A DNA stretch of 64,000 nt from Myxocyprinus asiaticus (GCF_019703515.2 NC_059368.1:34870735-34934734); one strand, 5' to 3'. Numbered from the stretch's first letter, positions 1 to 12,561 are shown. Made by a program: numbers and translations. Notes: generated by a model from the letters alone, not told the origin.

Positions 1-1542
1 TACAGCCTTATTCCAAAATGGATTAAATTCATTATTTTCCTCAAAATTCTACAAACAATACCCCATAATGACAACGTGAAAGAAATTTGTTTGAAATCTT
101 TGAAAATTTATTAAAAATAAAAAACAAAAAAAATCACATGTACATAAGTATACACAGCCTTTGCCATGACACTCAAAATTGAGCTCAGGTGCATCCTGTT
201 TCCACTGATCATCCTTGAGATGTTTCTACAACTTGATTGGAGTCCACCTGTGGTAAATTCAGCTGATTGGACATGATTTGGGAAGGCACACACCTGTCTA
301 TATAAGGTCCCACAGTTAACAGTGCATGTCAGAGCACAAACCAATGAAGCCATGAAGTTCAAGGAATTGTCTGTAGACCTCCGAGACAGGATTGTATCGA
401 GGCACAGATCTGGGGAAGGGTACAGAAAAATTTCTGCAACATTGAAGGTCCCAATGAGCACAGTGGCCTCCATCATCCGTAAATGGAAGAAGTTTGGAAC
501 CACCAGGACTCTTCCTAGAGATGGCCGCCTGGCCAAACTGAGCGATCGGGGGAGAAGGGCCTTAGTCAGGGAGGTGACCAAGAACCCGATGGTCACTCTG
601 ACAGAGCTCCAGCATTTCTCTGTGGAGAGAGGAGAACCTTCCAGAAGAACAACCATCTCTGCAGCACTCCACCAATCAGGCCTGTATGGTAGAGTGGCCA
701 GACGGAAGCCACTCCTCAGTAAATGGCACATGACAGCCCGCCTGGAGTTTGCCAAAAGGCACCTGAAGGACTCTCAGACCATGAGAAACAAAGATTGAAC
801 TCTTTGGCCTGAATGGCAAGCGTCATGTCTGGAGGAAACCAGGCACCACTCATCACCTGGCCAATACCATCCCTACAGTGAAGCATGGTGGCGGCAGCAT
901 CATGCTGTGGGGATATTTTTCAGTGGCAGGAACTGGGAAACTAGTCAGGATTGAGGGAAAGATGAATGCAGCAATGTACAGAGACATCCTTGATGAAAAC
1001 CTGCTCCAGAGCTCTCTGGACCTCAAACAGGACAACGACCCTAAGCACACAGCCAAGATAACAAAGGAGTGGCTCCAGGACAACTCTGTGAATGTCCTTG
1101 AGTGGCCCAGCAAGAGCCCAGACTTGAACCCAATTGAACATCTCTGGAGAGATCTGAAAATGGCTGTGCACCGACGCTCCCCATCCAACCTGATGGAGCT
1201 TGAGAGGTCCTGCAAAGAAGAATGGGAGAAACTGCCCAAAAATAGGTGTGCCGAGCTTGTAGCATCATACTCAAAAAGACTTGAGGCTGTAATTGGTGCC
1301 AAAGGTGCTTCAAGAAAGTATTGAGCAAAGGCTGTGAATACTTATGTACATGTGATTTTTTTCGTTTTTTATTTTTAATAAATTTGCAAAGATTTCAAGC
1401 AAACTTCTTTCATGTTGTCATCATGGGGTATTGTTTGTAGAATTTTGAGGAAAATAATTAATTTAATCCATTTTGGAATAAGGCTGTAACATAACAAAAT
1501 GTGGAAAAAGTGAAGCGCTGTGAATACTTTCCGGATGCACTG
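1..1542 (+). mobile_element. Tc1-like DNA transposon, left end cut by the window
   Basis: Bases 1-165 are the inverted complement of about 1326-1488, so this is a long terminal inverted repeat. The right repeat continues to 1542 and is followed by TA (1543-1544), the Tc1/mariner target site. By comparison, about 54 bases of the left end lie outside the window. The interior holds a Tc1-type transposase relic. The right flank reads as L1 ORF2 sequence on the minus strand, so the element seems to have landed in an older L1. The family call rests on the transposase motifs and TIR text; the subfamily was not checked. Confidence 0.95.
352..1324 (+). pseudogene. Tc1-like transposase, broken by small deletions
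   Basis: Cut-and-paste transposase of the Tc1/mariner superfamily. Translation from ATG 352 gives the N-terminal paired-type helix-turn-helix (ELSVDLRDRIVSRHRSGEG, then STVASIIRKW) and a GRLAKLS linker close to the usual GRPR box. The frame closes at 798, just after RNKD. Frame is recovered by 878 with [14 protein letters not shown] and runs to 1324. The second catalytic Asp ([10 protein letters not shown]) and the final Glu ([10 protein letters not shown]) are present. The stretch that normally carries the first Asp (the WSDE motif) is missing at the break near 790. A second, in-frame shortening lies before QDNDPKH near 1025. Both gaps are judged against my memory of the family. Not functional as read. 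Confidence 0.93.
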
Positions 1543-1559
1543 TATCCCACTTTCTGATA

Positions 1560-4500
1560 AACATGTCCCCAAACCCCAGCCTTCTACCTGCCACCTCCTC
1601 AAAAGCTGCCACCCTCCTCATCTCTGCACACCACTCCGGAAATTATGGAGCTCAGTCTGACTTCCAACCCCTTAAAATAATTTGTCTGCCAATCATAATA
1701 CTAGTCAGAACCCAATTTATTTATGACCGCCCCAATGCCCAAAATACAAAGTCTGGGGCAAAGTAAAATTTGAGTGCCCAAAACGTCACACAAATAACTC
1801 TGAACCTTCAACCAAAAATCTTGGATCTTAACAGACCCCCAAAAGACATGGGTTGTGTCTCCAACTTCTGATTGGCATTGCCAGCAGGTGGATGTGCCTT
1901 TAAAACCAAGCCTATATAATCTAGAGGAGGTCCAATAAAATCTATGTAAAATCTTACATAATAATCATAAGGTGAACCCTTGCATCTCTAGATGAAGTCT
2001 TGACATTTTTTAAAATCCTAGCCCACATTCATTCCTCCAATTCCAAGTTCAAATATTTCTCCCATAATCTCTTTATAGAAGTTAATGCTCTGTCCTCAAA
2101 ACTCTGAATTAGCAGGGAGTAATACACTGATGCTTCATGACCTTTTCCAAAAGCAATCACCTCTCAATGGGGCAAGGACTTCCTGTTCAATACGAAACCA
2201 AGGAGGGGCTCTCTCAGGTGGAAGCAACCAATAAGCCAAATGTCTGAGACCAAATGCATAATAATAAAACAGAATCTTGGGTAGGCCTAGCCCACCTTTG
2301 TCAATCGGCCTATGTAACTTGTTGAAATGTAATCTGGGACATTTACCATTCCAAATAAAGGACTTCGCTATGCTATCAAATTGCTTTAAATAAGAGAGGG
2401 GGACATCTAAAGGGAGAGATTGCAGCAGGTAGTTGAATTTTGGAATAAAATTCATTTTAATAACATTAACCTTCCCAATCACAGATAAATGTAATGAAGC
2501 CCACCTACTCACATCACTCGAAAACCTTTTTATTAAAGGGTCGAAATTAATACAATTGCCAGAACTAAATGCCCAGAACGGGGCATAACTAAATCACACA
2601 ACCTCCCGCCATCACCCCTGGAAAATCATCCTCCTTTCTTATCTCGGCTGCTAATGGTTCCAGGGCAAGACAGAACAATAATGGGGAAAGAGGGCAACCC
2701 TGCCAGGTGCCCCTGTCCAGAGTAAAATCATCTGAAATTAATACATTTGTTTGTACCGCCGCTACTGGGTATCTATAAAGTAACTTAATCCATTCAATAA
2801 AAGTATTCCCGAACCTGCACATTTCCAAAATCTTAAAAAGATAATCCAATTCTACCATATCAAATGCCTTTTTGGCGTCAAGTGAGATGGCAGCAACCGA
2901 GTCTGATCATTCGCCACTGACCACATGACATTGATGAAACACCTAATGTTATCAGAAGAGCTGCAGCCCTGAATAAACCCTACCTGATCTGTATGTATAA
3001 GAGATGTCATAACTTTACTTAATCGGTTAGCCAGAATTTTTGACAAAATTTTAACGTCTAGCTGGATCAGGGAAATTGGACGGTAACCCTTACACTTGCT
3101 TGGATTTTTGTCCTTTTTAAGAATCAGACTGATCCGGGCTTGTGTCATAGTTGGCGGAAACTTTCCATTCTTTAATGATTCTGTATAAACTTCTAACAAA
3201 AGTGGAGCCAGTTCTGTAGCATAAGATCTAAAACATTCAGCGGCAAAGCCATCTGGCCCCAGAGACTTGCCTGTAGGCAGGGCCTTAATTACCTCGTCAA
3301 GCTCCTCCAAGGTTATCTCAGAATCAAGAGATTTTTTTTTGCTCAGTCGTCAGTTTAAGGAGATCTAATTGTTCCACAGAGTTTCTAATATCTGCATCAG
3401 TAGACAAAGACGTGGAACTATAAAGATCAAGATAGAATTCTTTAAAAGCATTATTAATATCAATGGCCGAGGTAAAAATTTCACCACCAGCAGATTTCAC
3501 TGAGGGAATGGTAGAAAAATACACTCTCTGCTTTATATATCTAACTAAATGCTTCTCTGCTTTGTTCCCTGACCCAAAATATGACCATCTTGCCCTAAAT
3601 AACCAAAACTCCACCTTCCGTGACAAAATAGTATTATATATGTATTTCAAGCTGGTCAATTCTCTGAGGCCATCAGATGACATTCAGCGCTTCAATTCTG
3701 TCTCAGTACTTTTAATATTCTCTTCCAACTCCACGAGTTCTCGTGCTCTGGATTTTTTGATGAATGAGGCATACTGTATGATTTGACCCCTAAGAACCGC
3801 CTTAAGTGCCTCCCAAGCCATGCCCACAGAGGACACTGAGGACCAGTTGGTCTCCATATAAACACTGATTTCAGCCTTTAACATTTGTTGGAAATCAGGA
3901 TTTTTCAAAAGGGATACATTAAAGCGGCAACTATATGATTTATTTTTCTCCATTTGTGGCAACACCTCTAAACTCATCAGGGTGTGATCTGAGATGTTTC
4001 CAATTGAGCAATCAATGACAGAAGAAATTAACAACTTAGATATAAAAAAAATCTATTCTAAAATAAATCTTATGGACCCATGAAAAATAATTATGTTCAA
4101 AAGTCTCCAAATATTTGTAAGACCAGGAATTTTACACATCCTGTGAAGCGTCACTGTTGCTTAGGGGGCTTGCACACTTTTGCTTCACTATGATCACGGA
4201 CTGAGTCCATCAATAGATTAAAGTCTCCTCCCAAAATTATATCATGAGGGATGCCAGCGGCTTGCAACATCATTTCAAGATCTATAAAAAAGCCCTGATC
4301 ATCAAAACAATAATGACTCTTCCTAATTTATCTTTAATCTGTTTGAGACATTTGAATTGTAGATGCTTATCAATGTAATGACTCCCCTGCTCTTACTTGA
4401 GCCAGCACTAAAGAAAACATGTCCACCCCATATCTTCCCAAATTTTTCAGCTTCCTTCGGGGAAAGATGTGTTTCTTGAAGAAACACTATATAATATTTC

Positions 4501-4588
4501 TTACATTTAAGAAAAGAAATAACCTTCCTTCTTTTATGGGGTGCACCAGCCCTTTCACATTCCACGTGGAGAGAGACAATCCACTCAT
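1560..4588 (-). pseudogene. L1 ORF2 (endonuclease / reverse transcriptase), disrupted
   Basis: ORF2 begins at ATG 4588 with MSGLSLSTWNVKGL, the start of an APE-type endonuclease, and continues in another frame with FLQETHLSPKEAEKFG (4565-4323). Reverse transcriptase follows at 3310-2852, with LPTGKSLGPDGFAAECF and CKGYRPISLIQLDVKILSK, typical L1 fingers and palm blocks, then DQVGFIQGC. The next piece, 2858-2589, has GCPLSPLLFCLALEPLA. The piece at 2512-2135 resembles the region after the RT (SFIWNGKCPRL, GGLGLP). Around 1900 the reverse frame reads GTSTCWQCQSEVGDTTHVFW, the C-terminal Cys/His motif. I did not see the catalytic YADD block in a clean frame. At least five frame breaks make this a pseudogene. 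Confidence 0.9.
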
Positions 4589-4869
4589 ATTAATATTTAA
4601 TATTAATAGATAGCGCATCAAAAAGAATATTATAAAGACCACATTCCAACATTAGTGCCACAGTCAGACCCCGAACTTCCCCCAGAACCAAACAAACAGA
4701 AAAAAGAAAAACATGCGCACGACAGCTCCAACAGGCGTCCATCCCTCTAAATTCAAACAGTCCATGTACGCCTACAAGAGCCCCCGTGAAAACTTTGCCA
4801 TCTGATTGCTCAAGTCCGGTGTATCTGTACAAATTTTGTGAAACAGAATTACATAACAGAAAATAATCT

Positions 4870-5500
4870 ATAGAACAAACTCCAGCCAATAAGCGAAATA
4901 AACACAAAGAATGTTTAGATTCATTCACAAAACTGTCTCAGAGGTGTGTTCCTCCACAAAACAAACTCCAGTGGCTAGGCGGAACCAGCACAAAAAGAAA
5001 CAAAAAATGCTCCCAGCTTCCTCGGACGGTCAAGTGTATGTTCAGTGAGACAAGCCCACTTGCAGGCACATGAGAAACACACCATGACTTGCTCAGTCCA
5101 TTGATTCTATGAAAGATTCATGAAACATGGCTTGTTGTGGGCATGTAAATATTTTGTGACCATCCTTAGTATCTATTCTCAATTTGACCGGGAATTTCAG
5201 TGTAAAAGCAACCCTTCATCTATGCAAAAGTTTCTTGAAGGAGTGTTATTCCATAAAACATACTCCAGCCACTAGGCGGAACCGATACAAAAAGGCACAA
5301 AATGACGCCCAGCTTCCTCAGACAGTCGAATGTATGCTCAGCGACTAAGCTCACTTGGGGGCCATATGAAAATCACGAAATGGTTTACTCACCCCATTAT
5401 CTCTATGAAAGACAATGCTTGCTGTGGGCATGTAAATATTTTGTGGCCTTCCTTAGTATCTATTCTCAATTTAGCCACATCAGTGCAAAAGCGACCTTCC
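4870..5500. repeat. Tandem duplication of ~297 bp inside the L1
   Basis: The segment at about 4950-5175 is repeated at about 5245-5475, offset by 297 bases as measured at the shared block TAGGCGGAACC (4976 and 5273). Both copies include a block reading GTGGGCATGTAAATATTTTG and end with AGTATCTATTCTCAATTT. A shorter third match to the first ~40 bases lies at 4873. The copies differ by scattered substitutions, so the duplication is old. It sits in the ORF1 3' / inter-ORF part. Confidence 0.8.
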
Positions 5501-6235
5501 GTTGATGTAAAAGTTTCTTGCATTCCTTGAATCGATCACATTTCTGTCTTATCGAATTCGCAAAGGGAACAAGAAAATGCTATGAAAGCTTTCTTTTGCT
5601 CCTCGCCTCACACAACAGGAGATCTCCATCGGATGATCCCAGAAACTTGGCCAGAAACGATCGGGGCCCGTCTCACCCAGCCGATCCATGAGCTGGGACT
5701 CCACAAACTGGCCCGACCCCCAGCCCACATCCTGCCATGTCGAGCAGTCTCGGGAAAAGCACGTCCAGGAACCCCACCATATTTCTGCCCTCTCCATGCT
5801 CAGGAACTCCAACAACTCAGATGCTGCTCTGCCAGTCACGACTCTCCAAATCCTCCAGATCCTCCCAAACATGTTCCAAGTCCATCCTGGTCGTTAACGA
5901 CCAGCAGCCAATTCCATCTCCGATGACTCCAGACAATCGATCTGTCCCCCAACGTCCACGATTCTTGTAACAAACTCAGAGAATTTTGTCTCCATGGCAG
6001 CAATTGATCAACGCACCTCAGCAAGATCCTCCAAGTCAGCAACAACTTTCGTCAGCATAACAGACATTTTGGACAGTTGACATTGAATTTCTCCCGCCGC
6101 ACTGCCCAAACCGAGTCCCTGATCCGCGGACCCACCAGAGGCACCAGCCCAAGCATGTAAGTGTCTTTTAATATCTCCAGAGCCAGAGGATTTGAGCTCC
6201 CCACCATGTTGACCTCAAAGAACAGATATGTAGCA
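5190..6235 (-). pseudogene. L1 ORF1 (RNA-binding protein), disrupted
   Basis: ORF1 of the same L1. In reverse the frame reads GGELKSSGSGDIKRHLHAWA near 6215, followed by a heptad-rich stretch (LSKMSVMLTKVVADLEDLAE) that looks like the trimerising coiled coil, a stop, then METKFSEFVTRIVDVG. Near 5500 it reads DRFKECKKLLHQRKVAFAL, matching the C-terminal part of fish L1 ORF1 proteins as I know them. Several stops and a frameshift separate these blocks. In intact elements the product binds L1 RNA. Confidence 0.75.
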
Positions 6236-6357
6236 GGATGTATTGAATCTCACTGGTTTATGACATAAAAATAATTAAAAAACTAGCAAAGTCCTCAGAG
6301 CTGTTTACACGCCCGCTCCTCGCATGGCATCACGTCACTTTTGGACCCTTCTAAGCT

Positions 6358-7606
6358 TTAAAGGAATGTTCTGGGTTCAGTACAAGTTAAGCTCAATCAA
6401 TATCATTTGTGGCATAATGTTGATTACCACAAAATTAAATTTTGACATGTTCCTCCTTTTCTTTAAAAAAAAAGCAAAAATCGAGGTTACAGTGAGGCAC
6501 TTATAATGGAAGTGAATGGGGACAATTTTTCGAGAGTTTAAATACAGAAATGTGAAGCTTATAATTTTATAAAAGCACTTGCATTAATTCTTCTGTAAAA
6601 ACTTGTGTATTATTTGAGCTGTAAAGTTGTTTATATTGTCATTTTTACAGTCATTTTAGGATTTTAGGGTTTGTTGACATTACATTGTCATTTGTAAATA
6701 TGTTATCACACTAAAATTATGTTTACATGCATATCCTTTATGTCTTGTGGCTATACTTTTGAAACAGTGAGTATTTTAATGGAGTGTCTATTTGCACCCC
6801 TGTGTAAGTAGCATCTGCCAAACAGTGCAGCTGTTTGCACCCCAAAAGTCTGGTGTAACCACAGAAATATACGAAAAACCAAACAATAGGTGTCGCTGCA
6901 GTGGTGTGAGGAGTAAAGAGGGTGTGTGATTGTATACTGTTGTCCTAGCAACCGTGGTTTGAATATGCGTTGTCCCACATCTTTCCCCATCCAATTTCCT
7001 GATTCCACTCTTAATATTTCATTTATTACTACATAAAATAATAACTACAAATTAATATCAATGTTGTCATGGTGATTTGGTCACCATTTGTCGAGTTTGG
7101 TAAAATGTTGTTAATATAGTAACCATGGTTAATTTTGTGGTTACTGTAAATTTACAAAAAAAAAAAAAAAATACCATGGTGAAAACCATTTACTGTAGTA
7201 AAACCAAGGTTATTTTTTCTAAGGTAAGGTTAAGGTAAGGTTTAGGGGTAGAGGTTAATATAGTGTGTCTGTGGGACTCTAAATAAACACAATAAACATA
7301 CTGCAATGATGCCCATACTGTATGTTAGTATTTAAATATGGGTGCAAATAGTTTCTGCCACTATTTGCACTAGGGTGTAAATAGGATATACCATTATTTG
7401 TACCAGTGTGCAAATAGCATCTTCCGTATTTTAATGTTCAGAAATTGGCCCCCATTCACTTCCAAGTGCCTCACTGTAACCTCGAGTTTTGTTTTTTTCA
7501 AAGAAAAAGAGGAACAAATCGAAATGAATTTTTGTGGTAATAAACATTATGCCACAAATGCTGTCAATTGAGCTTAACTTCTACTGAATACGGAACATTC
7601 TTTTAA
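6358..7606. mobile_element. TTAA-flanked inverted-repeat element (non-autonomous)
   Basis: The left arm (about 6362-6530) is the inverted complement of the right arm (about 7440-7602), imperfectly matched over roughly 165 bases. Both ends carry TTAA (6358-6361 and 7603-7606). TTAA target duplication is the hallmark of piggyBac-superfamily elements. No transposase-like frame exists inside. The interior holds a poly-A run near 7152 and AT-rich sequence. An ORF across the right arm is a by-product of the repeat. Confidence 0.85.
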
Positions 7607-9080
7607 AGTGAGGCATTTGTACAGCCATTGTTTTGAAAACACAGAATGTGATATTCTTTAAATATCTAATTTTGTCTTTTGCATAAGAAAGAATGTTGTG
7701 TGAGTTTGGAACCGCATGGGGGTGAGTAAATTGTGATGGAATTGTAATTTTTGGTTGAACTGTTGCTTTTAGTTTAAATAGGGTTACGTGTACAATAACT
7801 CACTTCTGGAAAACCAGTGCCTTGTGTTTAATTTATTGTAGCTAGAGAAAAAAGGTTTAGCTTAAGACAAGCTTTTTTTTTTATGTCAAAGATTGTCAGT
7901 AATTTAGCTTTTTTAATGAACTGTCTATTACTGTTTACATTCCTACATAGTGTTTATTTTAAGGATGAGTATACTTTATTTGCAGTGTACTGTCAAAATG
8001 ATGAAGCTGCATTACTGGAACCCTACATTACTGGAACTTTACTCAAGAGTATGGTTTATGGAAATAATTATTAAACTGCTCTAAAATGAAACACATGAAT
8101 GCACTTTGATTTGCAGAATAACTTTTTCTTGCCTGCTGTTTCTTATCCACACACCCCTGAAGGAAATTCTGACAGGTGCATGGACTTTGCATAAAAAACA
8201 TTTGCGAGTCCATCGACATGTTCTTTGACAAAATTGTGCTGTCAGATTTCACATTTGGAACACTCAAATTCCTCTAGGTGTTGTATACACTTGGAAGCAT
8301 CAACACAAGCCCCGTCACTTTGATGCTGACTGAAAGCAAAGGCTGTGAGTTCATCTACAGTTGTAGAGAGGTGAGATACAAAGAAAGACCACTCATGCAA
8401 TGAGTCTCCAGTGTGGCTGTTACCACAGAGACACTCAGATTGCAATCCATCTGGATCTAATTCCTCTCAACTTCAAGATAGCCAGGATGCTCCCTAAAGC
8501 AGACTGGTGGGAGAAGAAGCACCTCTAAAATGTCTCAGGGTTCAAGACGCCCACTTACTTTGTGCTCCAGAAGGCTTTCGGATAAGGATGAGTCTGTACT
8601 CTTGGCCTCATGCCTTCACAGTGAGGTATAGCAAGCACTTCAGAGTGGCTAAATAAATGAACTGACGCCTTGAAACTAGTAAAAAGAAGGCTTTGAATGA
8701 TGGGGTATTAAGGGATATTAATTCCAGCTCTATTCATGCTTTGGGTTGCATGAGTCAGTGATGTGTGGATGTATTTACAGAGATTTTTGAGACGAAACAG
8801 CCAAGAGGATTATTTGGGAAGATGTGAATATGTATGTATGACTTGGTTTCCTGGATTGTGTCGAGGGCCTTAGGGGAAGAATACAATTCAAAAGCCAATG
8901 AGTTGCTTACATAATGAACAATTCTAGTACATTACACAGTCTCAAAAGTGAATATTTGCACCCTGAAGCTTACAGGGGGGAAAAAAGGTTATACAGATCA
9001 ACCATTTCATAAATATGTTTAGAAATGACTGAATCCATATTCCAAGAAGATGTCTTCAACAATCAAACCACAGGTAACAT
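7607..9080. other. No recognised feature
   Basis: Nothing confidently identified. A minus frame at 8445-8242 (67 codons, seven Cys, ending ECSKCEI) and the next minus frame at 8267-8043 are open but match no family I recognise and lack clear splice signals. They are probably chance. Confidence 0.4.
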
Positions 9081-9089
9081 CCACTTAGA

Positions 9090-9830
9090 TGAAAAATGAC
9101 TGTGACTAAGTATGCTCATTTTCCCAAACTGTATGTGCAAGTTCTAGGCCTGAAAAGCATTGGTGTTTTGAACTCATTCAACTTGGAAATCCCAGAAGTG
9201 ATGAGGAAGAAGGTGATTGAACTACATCAGAATGGAAAGGATTACAAAGCTAATAAAAAGGCTCTGGGAGTCCAACAAACCACAGTGAGAGCCATTATCT
9301 CCAAATGGTGAAAAACTGGCTCAGTACTGAACCTTCCCAGAAGTGGCCAACCTTCCAAAATTCCTCCAAGAGCACAGCGGTGACTCATCCAGGAAGTAAC
9401 AAAAGATCCAACGACAACTTCTAAATAACTGCAGGCCTCTCTCACCTCAAGAAAGGTCACTGTTCATGACTCAGGCAAAAATGGCATCCATGGAAGTGTG
9501 ACAAGGCGAAAACCACTGCAAACCTAGAAGAACATTAAGGCTCATCTGTTTTGCCAAAACACACCTTGATGATCCTCAAAACTTTTGGCAGAATCTTCTG
9601 TGGACTGATGAGTCAAAAGTGAAACTGTTTGGAAGACAGTGGTCCCTTTACATCTGGTTTAAACTGAAAACAGAATTCCACTAAAAGAACATCATACCTA
9701 CGGTCAAGCATGGTGATGGTTGTGTGATGGTGTGGGGATGGTTTGCTGCTTCAGGGCTTGCCATAATTGAGGGAAGCATGAATCCTGCTCTTCGTTCGTA
9801 GGAAAAAGTTTGAGCACATCTGGTCAAGGA
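9090..9830 (+). pseudogene. Second Tc1-like transposase relic, heavily decayed
   Basis: A different Tc1-like family from the one at position 1. In plus frames it reads MRKKVIELHQNGKDYKANKK at 9199, TTVRAIISKW ending in a stop at 9309, then VTRRKPLQT, LWTDESKVKLFG (the first catalytic Asp block) and TVKHGDGCVMVWGWFAASG near 9710. The match stops near 9805, before the second Asp and the final Glu, so the C-terminal half is deleted. Several stops and frameshifts are present. No terminal repeats were located. Confidence 0.9.
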
Positions 9831-9905
9831 TAACCACGTTATATCGTTTGGCCTGAAGTTGGACTATACAATTTGCCTGTGCAGGCAACTGAACATTTGT
9901 GATTA

Positions 9906-9943
9906 TAGGAGGGAGGGAGGAAAGAACGTAAGTAAGGAAGGAA

Positions 9944-9977
<34 letters not shown>

Positions 9978-9980
9978 AAA
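9906..9980. repeat. Purine-rich microsatellite (GGAA/GAAA)n
   Basis: Pure purine tract grading from GGGA units through GGAA to GAAA units. It directly abuts the next inverted-repeat element. Confidence 0.97.
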
Positions 9981-10725
9981 CACTTTACATTAATGTTCCT
10001 GTTATTAGGGTGTATAAAGAGGTAATTAATAACTCATGTTATTGCATTATAAATCATTGATATGCAGTTATAACAACATGAATAAAAAGGTGACTTTCAT
10101 GCAATACATGCTGAATAGTGAACATTTTAACTTACATGTTGTTACATGCTTAATTCCTACTTATATTAATCATAAACATAAAATGCCACAATACAACAAA
10201 ATAAATTATTATAGTGAGATTAAAAGGAGGGATTGTTTAATTTTGCTACAGTTTGCTTTGTTTTTATATTTACTGTAAAGTCTTGACCCACTTGTGTTGT
10301 CACTTTTCTTGTCAAGTTAATATCAAAAGAATGGTGCTACTCCGAGTGGTGTCCCAACTTACCTAGTCCTAGATACTGAGAGTCCAGTTTTCATGCTCAT
10401 TCACAGCGTATATCATGTAATAAAGGCTGATGACCACCTTAAGGAACTAATGTTGGAAACTCCTTCTTCATACATTATGTGTCTTATTTAGATTAAGGTA
10501 CATTTTCATAGGTTACTAATGCTGAATAGGTATTATTAAACATTAATAAAATAGGTAAAATGGCTCACTATTTGGCAGGTATGTTATGAACGTCACCCTT
10601 ATTATGCATGTTGATATAACTGCATATCAGTGATTTATAATGCATTTGTAAACAACTTAGTGGTCATTAATAAACCCTTCATAAACCCTTAACAAAGGGA
10701 ACATTAATGCAAAGTATTCCTGAAA
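9981..10725. mobile_element. Short inverted-repeat DNA element
   Basis: Sequence at about 9981-10095 (CACTTTACATTAATGTTCC, then a block around CATTATAAATCATTGATATG) recurs inverted at about 10590-10722. The arms are roughly 115-130 bases with several mismatches. No transposase frame is seen inside. The CACTTTAC start resembles many teleost non-autonomous DNA transposons, but I cannot assign the superfamily or a target duplication. Confidence 0.75.
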
Positions 10726-10744
10726 AAAAAAAAATTCTCCACAG

Positions 10745-11960
10745 TAAGTCGTCAAATCATTTTTATTTGTATAGCACTTTTCACAATACATCGTTTCAAA
10801 GCAGCTTTATAGAAAATTATGCATTAACAGAAAATTAAACTGTAATATCTATAAAGTCTTAGAGATATAATTGTGTAATTTGATTAAATATTACTGTAAA
10901 TTGTGTATAAAAACTCATAATTAAATAATAATTTTATTTAGTAGAACCCCAGTGAGCAAGCCGAAGACGACTGTGACAAGGAACACAAAACTCCATAAGA
11001 TGTTGGTTAATGGAGAAAAATAACCTTGGGAGAAACCAGGCTCACTGTGGGGGCAAGTTCCCCTCAGGATAAACAGCATGAATATAATGCCAATATTAGT
11101 TATTTATGTGCAGTGCAGGTCATGGTTTAAAATGAGTAAACTAAGTAAGTGTTAAGGGCCAGTGTTTAAACAAAGATTTTGTATGAACTGTAAGATTAAT
11201 GACTAATGTCTTTTGAAGTTCATCCTGGATTAACTGCAGAAGTTCACATATATGCATTGTCCTTTGTTAGTTGGCTGAAGAAGGCTTTTGTTGGCAATTA
11301 ATTGATAGTCTATGTATTCCATTTTAAGACTGTAGTCCATCATTAGACCAAGGTGATGCAGGCAGAGATCAGTGAGGTGCATCGCAGTTCAACTGGCAGG
11401 TCATTTTGGTGAGGTCTATCCAAAGCCCAAGGTTCAGGCAGTGGCATATGAAGTATCCCATGTCTTATGGTTGGAGTTTGCATCAGTTCATCCATTGAAG
11501 TCCATCGTAATAGACTGAAGTGATGTCTGGCTGGCACCGGCTGCATTTAGTTGTCATCACTCAGAGACACGTAGCAGTGGAGAATGACACAAAGCAGGAA
11601 CAGAGCTGGATCTGGCAAGACAAGATTTCTCCAGTAAAACAATATGGAGAAGTAATTAAGGAATACATTCTTTATATCTTTATCTACAGTTGCTGTGTCA
11701 CGAACACAGAGACAGCAGCATCACACTTGAGTCATAAGGTTATTTTTTAAATCAGCTGGATAACCGTTATGTGTGCAAGTGCTTTACTCACACAGGAGAT
11801 AGCCAGAGCATGACAAACAGAAAGTGAGAGCAGGTCCAGGCTTCCAATGACGACAGCCTTGTTATTAGTTTATAAGAGTGTCTGTCTGATCTGAACATTG
11901 TCCAGTTTGAGGAGATTCATGCAGCGAACACATCACAAAGACGGTAGTAAACAGATTGAG
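10745..11960. repeat. Dispersed teleost repeat
   Basis: I recognise this text as a repeat seen many times in teleost genomes: it begins near TTTTTATTTGTATAGCAC (about 10760), includes TCCATAAGATGTTGGTTAAT near 10990 and CTTGGGAGAAACCAGGCTCA, and continues past the CATCACTCAGAGACACG block near 11555. I cannot name its class reliably. Open frames across it (for example 11546-11343, minus) have no recognisable domain. Confidence 0.65.
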
Positions 11961-12006
11961 ACTCTGGATTGAAAATCTGAATCTGTCACTTTACAATGAA
12001 AGGTAG
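11942..12006 (+). other. Candidate 5' exon of the receptor gene, unproven
   Basis: Two overlapping splice-donor candidates occur at AAG|GTAGGT (exon end 12002) and TAG|GTAAGA (exon end 12006), just after an ATG at 11996. Joining 12006 to the acceptor before the receptor exon (exon start 13078) keeps the reading frame and would prefix the receptor with MKGSVP. Joining at 12002 gives a short out-of-frame upstream ORF instead. Mammalian B2 receptors also have an upstream coding exon, which motivates the idea. The exon start is arbitrary. Confidence 0.25.
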
Positions 12007-12561
12007 GTAAGAGTTAACTGCTCATTGACACTTTAAATACTGTAGTTATATTCAAATGTAATATACAGTTAAATCACAATACAAGTAACAGCAACAACCA
12101 CACATGAGTGTTTAGGACTTATTTTACCAACAAATTTCAGTTTATTATTTTAGGATTTATGAATGTATTGACTGTGTGTGAGTGATTAAACATTATGAAC
12201 CAGAACCTCTGTATAGCTATTATGACCTTTGCTAATATTCAGCTTTTACCTTATCCTTAACAATTTTAAATGTTTGAGTTAAAATTCTACACAGAAAATA
12301 CTTCCAAATACTTGGAATTTCCAAGTTTTGCTCAGACAGATGGATTATAGCCAACAACTGACTAAACTACGTTCTGAGTTGTGTTCAAAGTCTGGGTGGT
12401 TTTTAGTTGCCAAACATAAAACAGACTTCATACTGCAATGATTCAGTAACTAGCTGCAGGATTCTTGAGATAAGCCTGAACTTAAATTTTGGTATTAAAA
12501 TTTTTTTGATACCTATGAATTGAAAATGTTTAAACATCTTCAAAGCATATTTTTGCAGATA

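Larger units (their letters stand above)
1545..6240 (-). mobile_element. L1-type LINE, decayed, minus strand
   Basis: A non-LTR retrotransposon in reverse orientation. Reading leftwards there is ORF1 (about 6235-5190), then ORF2 with endonuclease (from 4588), reverse transcriptase (about 3310-2590) and a C-terminal cysteine motif (about 1900). Stops and frameshifts break every ORF. The 3' end is interrupted at 1543 by the Tc1-like insertion and probably continues left of the window. No poly-A tail or target duplication could be located. The element is old, judged by the number of lesions. Confidence 0.9.

Noticed and set aside
111..755. 214-codon minus-strand frame over the first Tc1-like element
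   Set aside because: Antisense shadow of the transposase; no domain of its own.
8043..8445. Two adjacent minus-strand frames as exons of one gene
   Set aside because: No recognisable domain, weak splice sites and composition like the surroundings.
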